A stretch of DNA of 8,391 nucleotides from CAYOXD01 sp964407825 (GCA_964407825.1 CAYOXD010000118.1:1-8391), one strand, 5' to 3'; shown: positions 1 to 5,754, numbered from the stretch's first letter. Program-made: numbers and translations. The notes: a model not told the origin generated them from the letters alone.

Positions 1-8
1 GGCCCAAG

Positions 9-761
9 CTAGCGGTACAGATCCGCCAATTCGCGGTAGACGAGGTCCTTTCCCCCAAAAATATCCAGGGCACTGCCAACGGTGAAATCAATAGCCCCCT
101 TGCCGGCCCGCTCGATCTGTTCGATGTCCTCCAGGGACCGGATGCCTCCCGCGTAGGTCACCGGGATTCCAGCCCAATTTCCAATGATATCCACCAGAGG
201 GGTCTCGATCCCCTGGCACTTTCCCTCCACGTCCACCGCATGAATCAAGAACTCAAAGGCGAAGCCCGACAGCCTGTCCAAGAGCTCCGGGGTGATGGTC
301 TCCCGGGTAAAGCGCTGCCAGCGGTCCGTGACAATCCGGTAGGCCCCATCGCGGTGCCGGCAGCTCAAGTCCAGGACCAGCCGGTCCCTGCCGATCCGCC
401 GCCGCAGCTGGCCCAGGCGCTGTTCATCCACCACGCCGTCATGGAACACCCAGGAGGTGACGATCACCGCCTGAGCGCCGGCGTCCAGCCAGTCGGCAGC
501 GTTGTTCAGGCTCACCCCGCCTCCCAGTTGCATCCCGCCAGGCCAGGCGGCAAGGGCTGCCCGGGCCGCTGCTTCGTTGCCCGGGCCCAATTGGATAATA
601 TGGCCGCCGGCGAGCCGATCCCGGCGGTAGCATTCGGCGAACCACTCGGCGGGCCTCTCGGCCTGGAAGTTGGTTTGGGGAAGATCGGTGTCGTTCAAGC
701 TCGATCCGACGATCTGTTTGACGATCCCCTGGTGGAGATCGATACACGGACGGAATCTCAT
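9..761 (-). CDS. hisA: HisA, eukaryotic (HIS6) type: ProFAR isomerase
   Basis: This enzyme interconverts the aldose ProFAR and the ketose PRFAR, the fourth step of histidine biosynthesis, as a cytosolic (beta/alpha)8 barrel. The 250 residues resemble yeast His6 more than ordinary bacterial HisA. Shared features are the opening CIDLHxGxVKQIVG (D8 is the likely catalytic acid/base), PxTNF near 29-32, a QLGPGN segment at 57-62, QLGGGV at 78-83 (phosphate binding), VIVTSW at 99-104, LDLSCR at 130-135, HAVDVEG at 174-180 (D177 is the likely second catalytic Asp), YAGG at 203-206 and GSALDIFGG at 229-237. The start is set at 761 because AAGGA lies 9 nt upstream; an in-frame ATG at 779 would add six residues (MQGKFE) but has no ribosome binding site. 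It is divergent from the UbiB-like gene, and no other his gene is visible, so it does not appear to sit in a his operon here. The stop is TAG. Confidence 0.93.
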   Translation of the reverse strand: MRFRPCIDLHQGIVKQIVGSSLNDTDLPQTNFQAERPAEWFAECYRRDRLAGGHIIQLGPGNEAAARAALAAWPGGMQLGGGVSLNNAADWLDAGAQAVIVTSWVFHDGVVDEQRLGQLRRRIGRDRLVLDLSCRHRDGAYRIVTDRWQRFTRETITPELLDRLSGFAFEFLIHAVDVEGKCQGIETPLVDIIGNWAGIPVTYAGGIRSLEDIEQIERAGKGAIDFTVGSALDIFGGKDLVYRELADLYR

Positions 762-840
762 TTCAAATTTTCCTTGCATCTAGAGTTAAAACGGGTATGG
801 TAGGAAACTTAAACGCATACTCATGAAACCACAACTTTCC

Positions 841-870
841 ATAAATCCAATATTCCCTTTCCCTTGTCAA
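841..870 (-). promoter_or_regulatory. Candidate sigma-70 promoter for hisA
   Basis: On the minus strand a perfect TTGACA -35 box (870-865) is followed after 18 nt by ATTTAT (846-841), a weak match to a -10 box. Transcription would begin near 834, giving an untranslated leader of about 70 nt before the hisA ATG at 761. The -35 box is convincing; the -10 box is poor, and a 19-nt spacing to TTTATG is equally possible. Confidence 0.4.
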
Positions 871-899
871 ACCAGCAGCTGCAGATCCGGATTTAAACC

Positions 900-948
900 G
901 AGGGGACGCATGTGTCCCTCCAAGCTAACCAATGCCGACCTCTGCTAA
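900..948 (+). promoter_or_regulatory. Hairpin and 12-codon upstream ORF overlapping the UbiB-like gene start
   Basis: A GAGGGGAC arm (900-907) and a GTCCCTC arm (914-920) can pair as a 7-bp stem with one bulged G and a 6-nt loop. The GAGGGG in the 5' arm is also the only good Shine-Dalgarno-like sequence here, and it lies 4 nt before an ATG at 910. That ATG opens a 12-codon frame ending in TAA at 946-948, out of frame with the UbiB-like gene and overlapping its ATG (932) by 17 nt. The 20 nt directly upstream of 932 contain no ribosome binding site, so translational coupling through this short frame is possible. This is an inference; the short frame may simply be chance. Confidence 0.3.
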
Positions 949-2632
949 ATTTTCCATCGCTCTTTTCAATGAGTTATCCGTCCCAGCGGACCGTGAGGCC
1001 ATCGAACTGAAGCTAGGCTCCCTGGCCCAGGCCATGGGCATCCCGGCCTTTAAGAGACGGATCGCCACGGAGATGGTCTCCCGGCTCAGTCCGGCCGACA
1101 TCATTCCGGCGGTCTACAAGGCGTACCGGCCCATAGTGGAGGACGGCCTCCTGTTCTTTATCTCGCATCTTTCATTGGACCGGGTGGTGGACCTGGCCGC
1201 GGATCAGCTGATGATGCCAGGGCAGACCAGCCCGGCGCAGCGGCTGCTGGCCCTGGCCCAAAAATGCCCGACGCTGCACAAGCTCGGTCAAATCATCGCC
1301 CGCAACAGGAACCTTCACACCAAGGTCAGACGCTGGTTCATCACCCTTGAGAACGGCCATTACGGTACCGACCCCGAAACGGTGCTGCCGCGAATCAGAC
1401 AGGCGGTCCAGCCCGAAGAGAAGCTGTTTTCCATCGTATTGGACGCCTCCCTCCTGTCCGAGGCCAGCGTGGGCGCCGTCTTTCCCTTTCAATGGAAGGA
1501 TCCCGAGACCGGGGGGCGCCAGAGGGGGGTTTTCAAAATCGTGAAACCCGGAATCCGCTCCCTCCTGAAGGAGGAGTTGGCGGTGCTCGACCGGCTGGCG
1601 ATCCATTTCCAGACCCATGGCCGGCGATACGCCCTGGAGGCGTTCCGGTATACCGATGTATTCCGGGATATCCACCGATCCCTCGCAGAGGAGGTGAACC
1701 TTCTGGGCGAACAGCGGCACCTCTGGGACGCCTCCCGGTTCTACGAGAACACCCCGAATGTCCGGATTCCACAGCTGGCGCCCTTTTCCAACCGGTCCGT
1801 TACCGCCATGTCCCGTATGGACGGGGAAAAAATCACCGATGCAAGGATAAATGCATCGGACCGCCGGGCATGCGCCACCATCCTGTTCGATACCCTGATA
1901 CTGAAGCCGCTTCTGTCCAGGGAGGCGGTGTCCATCTTCCATGGGGATCCCCATGCCGGCAACATCCTCGTGGGCCGGGGACAACCCGATGGGACCCTGT
2001 GGATTTCCCTCGTGGACTGGAGTCTGGCCGGTCGTTTGACGAGGGGATTGCGGATCAAGCTCTTTCAGCTTCTCCAAGGCGTTGTGACGAGAAGCGTTGA
2101 CCTGGTGGTGCTCGGCCTCAAGGCACTCTCGACAGACATTCCATCTGAACGTGAGGTGCCCTACTTGCGCCTGAGGAAGCCCGTCTCCCGACTCATGGCC
2201 TCACCCGAGTATGCCTCTGTCAACCTGCTGGAGCGGGTGTTTCGACTGGTGGATTGCGCTGCACGCAATGCGGTGGTGATCAGTTCCGATCTCCTGCTGT
2301 TTCGCAAGGCCCTTTTCACACTGGAAGGTATATTGGTGGAACTGGATCCCGAGTTCGATATCGACGAGGCCATGGCGAGCTATATCCGAACGGCCTTCAT
2401 GGGAACGCTGCCCCCCCGGCTTCGCCACTGGCTGTCTCCCGTGGCCGATGCATCAGAGCGCCTGGCGAACCGGCTATCCAAACAGGACCTGCAGCAGGTG
2501 CTGCTCGGCTACGCCCTTTCAGGCATGAAGGCCGGCCTGTCCAAGGTCCTGGCCCTGCGGCACTTTATCCGGTGCCCGGACCCAGAAGGCTGCATAGAGG
2601 GGGCCGGCGACCTCATATCCTCTTCAATCTGA
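932..2632 (+). CDS. UbiB/ABC1/AarF-family atypical kinase-like protein
   Basis: This is a member of the UbiB/ADCK (ABC1) atypical kinase family, which supports quinone biosynthesis or lipid handling through ATPase activity. Visible motifs, in order: a family-specific KxGQ (KLGQ, 117-120); a degenerate Ala-rich nucleotide loop (EASVGAV, 177-183); the beta-3 lysine K202 in VFKIVKPG; an alpha-C-like element EEVNLLGEQ (253-261); a catalytic loop HGDPHAGNIL (337-346; D339, N344); and a metal-binding DWS in place of DFG (D362). A helical tail with LEGILVELDPEFD (464-476) is typical of the family. About 115 residues precede KxGQ, and the C-terminal hydrophobic pair of helices found in UbiB is not obvious, so the protein may be soluble or peripheral. 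The ATG at 932 lacks a Shine-Dalgarno sequence, but an in-frame TAA at 926-928 rules out a longer form. It converges on the next gene with a 9-bp overlap. The substrate is unknown; the exact subfamily cannot be fixed without a search. Confidence 0.88.
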   Translation: MPTSAKFSIALFNELSVPADREAIELKLGSLAQAMGIPAFKRRIATEMVSRLSPADIIPAVYKAYRPIVEDGLLFFISHLSLDRVVDLAADQLMMPGQTSPAQRLLALAQKCPTLHKLGQIIARNRNLHTKVRRWFITLENGHYGTDPETVLPRIRQAVQPEEKLFSIVLDASLLSEASVGAVFPFQWKDPETGGRQRGVFKIVKPGIRSLLKEELAVLDRLAIHFQTHGRRYALEAFRYTDVFRDIHRSLAEEVNLLGEQRHLWDASRFYENTPNVRIPQLAPFSNRSVTAMSRMDGEKITDARINASDRRACATILFDTLILKPLLSREAVSIFHGDPHAGNILVGRGQPDGTLWISLVDWSLAGRLTRGLRIKLFQLLQGVVTRSVDLVVLGLKALSTDIPSEREVPYLRLRKPVSRLMASPEYASVNLLERVFRLVDCAARNAVVISSDLLLFRKALFTLEGILVELDPEFDIDEAMASYIRTAFMGTLPPRLRHWLSPVADASERLANRLSKQDLQQVLLGYALSGMKAGLSKVLALRHFIRCPDPEGCIEGAGDLISSSI

Positions 2633-3040
2633 CCCCTCTGGAGCAGCCGGCCGCCACCTGCGCCGCTGGCACGCATCCCGATAGGTCTTGAGGATGAATT
2701 TGCCTGGGAACTCAGGCCGTGAGAGATATTTCAGAATGTTTTCGGTCAAGGACCGCCTGAACTCGGACTGGATCGCCTCACGATCGGTCTCCGAAACGAA
2801 ATTTCGTTCCATCTTCCTCTCGTAGATCACCCTATCCCCGAGAACGGCCCTCATCTCCACCGGGGAAATCGATTCCCCCCCCAGGTGCTCCAAGTACACA
2901 GGATCCACCGGTATATCGATTCTTGCGGAGAGGCGCAGGAGCCAACGATCTGCGGCAACGGGTCGCGAATGGTCGTAGAGATGCAGCTGCAGTCCGTTTT
3001 CAAGCGCCATGGTTTCCAAGAGTATCGGATCAGAGGGCAT
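2624..3040 (-). CDS. Hypothetical protein, 138 aa, function unknown
   Basis: I do not recognise a named family. The 138-residue product is soluble-looking, with no signal peptide or membrane segment. The N-terminal half, from LENGLQLHLYDHSRP (13-27) to DRWLLRLSARIDIPV (31-45), looks like alternating beta strands. The second half (70-124) is charged and probably helical, with EREx-rich and RDACQRRRWR (121-130) basic stretches, followed by a short Pro-rich end. The start at 3040 is chosen because AAGGAG lies 5 nt upstream. The open frame continues upstream into the 100-N gap at 3073, but with this ribosome binding site the gene is complete and the gap is upstream of it. Its TGA overlaps the end of the convergent UbiB-like gene by 9 bp. 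The frame is open throughout, and I see no frameshift. Confidence 0.7.
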   Translation of the reverse strand: MPSDPILLETMALENGLQLHLYDHSRPVAADRWLLRLSARIDIPVDPVYLEHLGGESISPVEMRAVLGDRVIYERKMERNFVSETDREAIQSEFRRSLTENILKYLSRPEFPGKFILKTYRDACQRRRWRPAAPEGSD

Positions 3041-3072
3041 ACCATCTCCTTCAATGCCTGGATTATCGTTTC

Positions 3073-3172
3073 NNNNNNNNNNNNNNNNNNNNNNNNNNNN
3101 NNNNNNNNNNNNNNNNNNNNNNNNNNNNNNNNNNNNNNNNNNNNNNNNNNNNNNNNNNNNNNNNNNNNNNNN
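3073..3172. other. Assembly gap (100 Ns)
   Basis: Exactly 100 Ns, the conventional length used for a scaffold gap of unknown size. Genes or a repeat element may be missing here, and the distance between the 138-aa hypothetical gene and the PilZ-like gene is therefore not known. Confidence 0.97.
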
Positions 3173-3214
3173 CTGCTTTGGGCCATTCAAGCGGCCGAAT
3201 GGCTGCCTTAGCAG
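3173..3214. repeat. Nested inverted repeat bordering the gap
   Basis: GCCATTC (3182-3188) and GAATGGC (3197-3203) form a perfect 7-bp dyad around an 8-nt loop. An outer CTGCT (3173-3177) and AGCAG (3210-3214) flank it. It directly abuts the Ns. A strong hairpin or an end of a repeated element at this place would explain why assembly broke here. No T-tract follows on either strand, so it is not a standard terminator. Confidence 0.5.
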
Positions 3215-3404
3215 AGGTCCGGTGCAGAGTCAAATAATTGGCGACCACCGTCATGGGTGTATAAAAAATTCGACTCCCTGTCCAAAAAACTTTACATCTT
3301 TCCCCAGATTTGCTAAGTGATATCCTCCTGCATGTTAAGTCCTTTTTTCTTGGGACGTTGTAGTTCCTTGCCGTTCGGATGAGGCTTTCATTTTAATAGT
3401 ATTT
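3215..3404. other. Gene-poor AT-rich stretch upstream of the sigma-54 promoter
   Basis: I see no convincing gene here. On the minus strand an ATG at 3254 opens a frame of 27 codons that runs into the gap, but it has no ribosome binding site. An AGGAGG on the minus strand (3329-3324) is followed by no usable start codon, and the frames after it stop quickly. The base composition is clearly more AT-rich than in the neighbouring genes. The stretch could be the eroded end of a mobile element cut off by the gap, or an upstream activating region for the sigma-54 promoter; neither is demonstrated. Confidence 0.4.
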
Positions 3405-3420
3405 TGGCATCCAATTTGCA
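3405..3420 (+). promoter_or_regulatory. Sigma-54 (RpoN) type -24/-12 promoter
   Basis: TGGCAT, five nucleotides and then TTGCA match the RpoN consensus TGGCAC-N5-TTGCA at 10 of 11 fixed positions. The invariant GG (3406-3407) and GC (3418-3419) have the required 10-nt separation. Transcription would start near 3430 and read toward the PilZ-like gene at 3706, leaving a leader of about 275 nt. RpoN promoters need an ATP-driven enhancer-binding protein; its site would be expected upstream, in 3215-3400 or in the gap, and I cannot identify it. Confidence 0.68.
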
Positions 3421-3524
3421 TATTTTATCTGTAAAAACTCGTATGTTGCTCCATCAGAACTTGTTGTAACCGTATTTTTTTATAAATATTCGAAAGATCG
3501 AGTCAAGAAAGGAGATGCATCATC

Positions 3525-3555
3525 CGATAAAAGGGCCATAAGCCTTTGTTTATCG
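3525..3555 (+). repeat. Leader hairpin 1 (12 bp, bulged)
   Basis: In the transcribed strand, CGATAAA (3525-3531) pairs with TTTATCG (3549-3555). After a 2-nt bulge, AGGGC (3532-3536) pairs with GCCTT (3542-3546, one G-U pair), closing a 5-nt loop CATAA. No U-tract follows, so it is not an intrinsic terminator. It lies inside the leader expected from the sigma-54 promoter. Confidence 0.55.
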
Positions 3556-3573
3556 CCATGAACCTTCAGGAGT

Positions 3574-3655
3574 GCTGCCATAGCCAGATCCGATGCGTTG
3601 ACGCTATGCGGCAGCCATAGACCATCTGGTTGTCGCCTCACCTTCGCATCGGATC
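3574..3655 (+). ncRNA. Candidate structured leader RNA with possible pseudoknot
   Basis: Two long helices interlock. Helix A pairs 3574-3584 (GCTGCCATAGC) with 3603-3615 (GCTAT, two bulged bases, GGCAGC), 11 bp. Its 18-nt loop contains GATCCGATGCG (3587-3597), which is perfectly complementary over 11 nt to CGCATCGGATC (3645-3655), helix B. The arms cross, so the two form either a pseudoknot or a pair of mutually exclusive folds. A third option, CCAGAT (3584-3589) with ATCTGG (3624-3629), overlaps both. The region is non-coding and lies 50 nt upstream of a Shine-Dalgarno sequence, which suggests a cis-regulatory element such as a riboswitch. It matches no riboswitch class I can recall; I looked for c-di-GMP (GEMM) hallmarks and did not find them. 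The function is inferred. Confidence 0.4.
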
Positions 3656-3681
3656 GCCTCAGGCAGGTTCCAGCTTTTCGA

Positions 3682-3705
3682 GGACGATCCAAAGGGAGGA
3701 TTTCC
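3682..3705 (+). promoter_or_regulatory. Ribosome binding site of the PilZ-like gene, presented in a hairpin loop
   Basis: AAAGGGAGGA (3691-3700), 5 nt before the ATG at 3706, is a very strong Shine-Dalgarno sequence and fixes the start. ATCC (3687-3690) can pair with GGAT (3698-3701), extended by GGA/TCC (3682-3684 with 3703-3705), placing AAAGGGA in the apical loop. A GGA in such a loop is the type of site bound by CsrA/RsmA; that regulator is an inference only. Confidence 0.5.
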
Positions 3706-4080
3706 ATGCGTATGGGCACCATGATGACCGCAACGGCCGAATTTTCAAACGATAACCCCACGATTGATCTCAACCAATTCTACAGCGTTGAATTCGCCGT
3801 GGACAACATCAATTTTCTTTACCAGTTCAAAATTTGGAACTCACCCTCTTCCCCCATGTTCGTGTTGATCAAAAGCGGCTCCGAAACTCTGGAAAAAATC
3901 AAGCCCGGCGATGTCCTGAAAATGAAATATTACAGCACGGATGCCAACCGCCCCACCTGCCACCTCGACACGGAGATTCAGAAGATCCACTGGAACGATC
4001 ACGGCAGGTTCAAGGGCCACTATGCCGTCACCCTCGGCCTGATGGGAAACGGCCCCAGGGTCAGCCTTTCAACGCAATGA
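3706..4080 (+). CDS. Small PilZ-like protein, 124 aa
   Basis: This is a small soluble protein with the size and strand pattern of a stand-alone PilZ-type beta barrel. The relevant core runs from FKIWNSPSSPMFVLIK (41-56), through LEKIKPGDVLKMKYYSTD (62-79), to the final strands around HLDTEIQKI (86-94) and GRFKGHYAVTLGL (100-112). PilZ proteins bind c-di-GMP through RxxxR and (D/N)xSxxG motifs. Here the second motif corresponds to NSPSSP (45-50), with Ser and Gly both replaced by Pro, and no RxxxR is present, so dinucleotide binding is doubtful. The start at 3706 is fixed by the strong ribosome binding site 5 nt upstream; a longer frame reaching back to 3598 would run through the structured leader. 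It is expressed alone, apparently from the sigma-54 promoter at 3405, and converges on rlmD. A role in motility, pili or surface regulation is plausible only from the promoter type and fold. The family assignment is tentative. Confidence 0.75.
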   Translation: MRMGTMMTATAEFSNDNPTIDLNQFYSVEFAVDNINFLYQFKIWNSPSSPMFVLIKSGSETLEKIKPGDVLKMKYYSTDANRPTCHLDTEIQKIHWNDHGRFKGHYAVTLGLMGNGPRVSLSTQ

Positions 4081-4242
4081 GGGCACGCCTCCCAGCATGA
4101 ACGATGCCCCCACCTGCCCCGGGCGGCCATCTGACGCTCCTGAAAAAAAAGCAGCCCCAAAACGACACCCTTCGCAAATCCCCGCCTGAACCGTCTCAGC
4201 CGAATCCTTCCCGTCACCACCAGCAGCACCACAAGCACCAAA

Positions 4243-5640
4243 TCATGAGGAGCCCTTTCTTTCCAGGCGCGCCACACTTTCGATGTGAAAGGTCTGGGGA
4301 AACATGTCCACCGGCTGGACCTCCATGGCCTGGTAATGCTCCTGGAGAAGGGCGAGATCCCGGGCCAGGGTGGCCGGGTTACAGGAAACATAGACGATGC
4401 GCCGGGGCGCCATGGCCAGCACCTGCTTCACCACATCCGGATGCATGCCGACCCGCGGCGGATCGATGATCAATACATCGGCGGTCTGCGGGAGCGAGCC
4501 AAGGGTTTCCCTGATATCGCCCAGGAGGAAGCGGCAGTTGGTGATGCCGTTGAGGCGGCAGTTGCGCTTGGCATCTTCCACCGCGCTCTGGGTGATTTCC
4601 ATCCCGATCACCTCCCTAGCCGCATGGGCCAGGGACATGCCGATGGTGCCCGTTCCGCAGTAAAGATCAACCACCGTCTCCGCGCCCGTTAGGCCGGCAT
4701 AGGCCGCCACCGTCTCGTAAAGCCGGGCCGCGCCCCCGGTGTTCGTCTGGAAAAAGGAGTTGGCCGAAATCTCGAACCGCAGGGGACCGATTTGGTCCTC
4801 GAGGACCGCCGCGCCGAACAGCGGATATTCCTCTTCGCCGATGGCCACACCGGCTCGCCGGCTGGTGACATTGTTGACGATGGCGGCGATGGACGGATAT
4901 TTTGCCGAAAGCCGCTCCGCCAGCGGCCGCACCGCTTCGCCATCGAAGGCGGCGGTGACGATATTGATCATCCACCGGTCATGGGCGGCGGAATGGCGCA
5001 GCATCACGAACCGCCAGAAGCCCGTGTGGGTGCGAAGACCGTAAACCGGCAGGGACGAATCGCGGATATGGCGTCTCACGTCCTCCAGGATTCGGTTTCC
5101 CAGCGCCGGCATCAGGAGGCACTGCTCGATATCCAGCACCTTGTGGAAGGTTCCGGGCACATGGAGTCCGATCCCCAGTCCCGCGGGTATATCCTCCCTT
5201 CCCAATTCGTGGGGCAGGAGCCACCGCCGGTCCGTGCAGGAAAATTCCATTTTGTTGCGGTATCCATACGCCGCGGGAGAGGCAATGGCGGGAAGAACCG
5301 GTACCTCCTGAATCAACCCGATGTGGGCCAGGGACTCGGCCACGTGGCGGCGTTTGAATTCGAGCTGCCGCTCGTAGGGCAGGAACTGCCAATTGCACCC
5401 CCCGCAATAGCTGAAATACCGGCAGGGCGGATCGATCCGAAGGGGCGAAGCCTCGAGCAGCCGGATCACCCGGGCCTCCGCGAAATTCTTTTTCTTCTTG
5501 ACGATGCGGCAAAGCGCCCGATCCCCAGGGACGCTCCGCTCCACAAAGACCGCCAGCCCGTCCACCCTGGCCAGTCCCCTGCCCCCAAAGGCCAGATCCG
5601 AAATGTCAAGCTCGACTTCCTGACCTTTTTTCACCCCCAT
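4243..5640 (-). CDS. rlmD: 23S rRNA (uracil-C5)-methyltransferase, RlmD/RumA family
   Basis: This is a SAM-dependent methyltransferase that makes 5-methyluridine in 23S rRNA (U1939 in E. coli). The 465 residues show the full domain order. An N-terminal TRAM RNA-binding domain covers about 3-60 (GGRGLARVDGLAVFV). Four iron-sulfur cysteines follow (C73, C79, C82 in CRYFSYCGGC, and C174 in IEQC). Next come FFQTN (296-300), the SAM-binding DLYCGTGTIGM (325-335), DPPR (393-396), the nucleophile C420 in VSCNP, and FPQTFHIE (447-454; E454 likely general base). The start at 5640 is preceded by GGAAGGTGA, ending 5 nt upstream; an in-frame TTG at 5673 would add 11 residues without better support. It is transcribed as the last of three minus-strand genes, separated from the amidohydrolase by 204 bp containing a candidate promoter. 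Related enzymes (RlmC, TrmA, RlmCD) act on other uridines, so the exact target is inferred from family resemblance. Confidence 0.93.
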   Translation of the reverse strand: MGVKKGQEVELDISDLAFGGRGLARVDGLAVFVERSVPGDRALCRIVKKKKNFAEARVIRLLEASPLRIDPPCRYFSYCGGCNWQFLPYERQLEFKRRHVAESLAHIGLIQEVPVLPAIASPAAYGYRNKMEFSCTDRRWLLPHELGREDIPAGLGIGLHVPGTFHKVLDIEQCLLMPALGNRILEDVRRHIRDSSLPVYGLRTHTGFWRFVMLRHSAAHDRWMINIVTAAFDGEAVRPLAERLSAKYPSIAAIVNNVTSRRAGVAIGEEEYPLFGAAVLEDQIGPLRFEISANSFFQTNTGGAARLYETVAAYAGLTGAETVVDLYCGTGTIGMSLAHAAREVIGMEITQSAVEDAKRNCRLNGITNCRFLLGDIRETLGSLPQTADVLIIDPPRVGMHPDVVKQVLAMAPRRIVYVSCNPATLARDLALLQEHYQAMEVQPVDMFPQTFHIESVARLERKGSS

Positions 5641-5725
5641 ACCTGTCACCTTCCTTTTGCGGTCCTCCCCCAAGACGGATGGGTGGGACCCCCGTTCGAA
5701 TTCCGGAAAATATCACCACCGGGCC

Positions 5726-5754
5726 GAATTAGGCGGTTCTGGAACAATTGTCAA
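5726..5754 (-). promoter_or_regulatory. Candidate sigma-70 promoter for rlmD, with dyad in spacer
   Basis: On the minus strand a perfect TTGACA (5754-5749) is followed by a 17-nt spacer and TAATTC (5731-5726), a weak -10. Transcription would start near 5719, about 80 nt before the rlmD ATG. The spacer carries the dyad GTTCCAGAAC, and the -35 box overlaps the palindrome ACAATTGT (5744-5751); either could be an operator. Confidence 0.42.

Noticed and set aside
1172..2077. 301-codon open frame antisense to the UbiB-like gene
   Set aside because: Low-complexity Gly/Pro/Gln-rich product with no recognisable motif. It is the expected shadow of a GC-rich gene whose sense frame carries clear kinase motifs.
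3461..3488. Sigma-70 promoter TTGTTG ... TATAAA upstream of the PilZ-like gene
   Set aside because: The spacing to TATAAA is only 14 nt, and 16 nt to the poorer TAAATA. The sigma-54 element at 3405-3420 is a far better match.
3430..3705. c-di-GMP (GEMM) riboswitch upstream of the PilZ-like gene
   Set aside because: This was tempting because of the downstream gene, but the conserved GEMM core and tetraloop-receptor elements are not present as far as I can read.
3480..3773. 97-codon minus-strand frame across the leader and the start of the PilZ-like gene
   Set aside because: No ribosome binding site at its ATG, and its bases are better explained by the structured leader and the plus-strand gene.
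4081..4242. Possible small gene or terminator between the PilZ-like gene and rlmD
   Set aside because: The ATGA overlap at the rlmD stop opens only a 10-codon Trp/Cys-rich frame. The A8 tract (4143-4150) would be a T8 on the minus strand but has no stem directly before it. A GGGCA/TGCCC dyad (4081-4085, 4105-4109) has too long a loop for a terminator.
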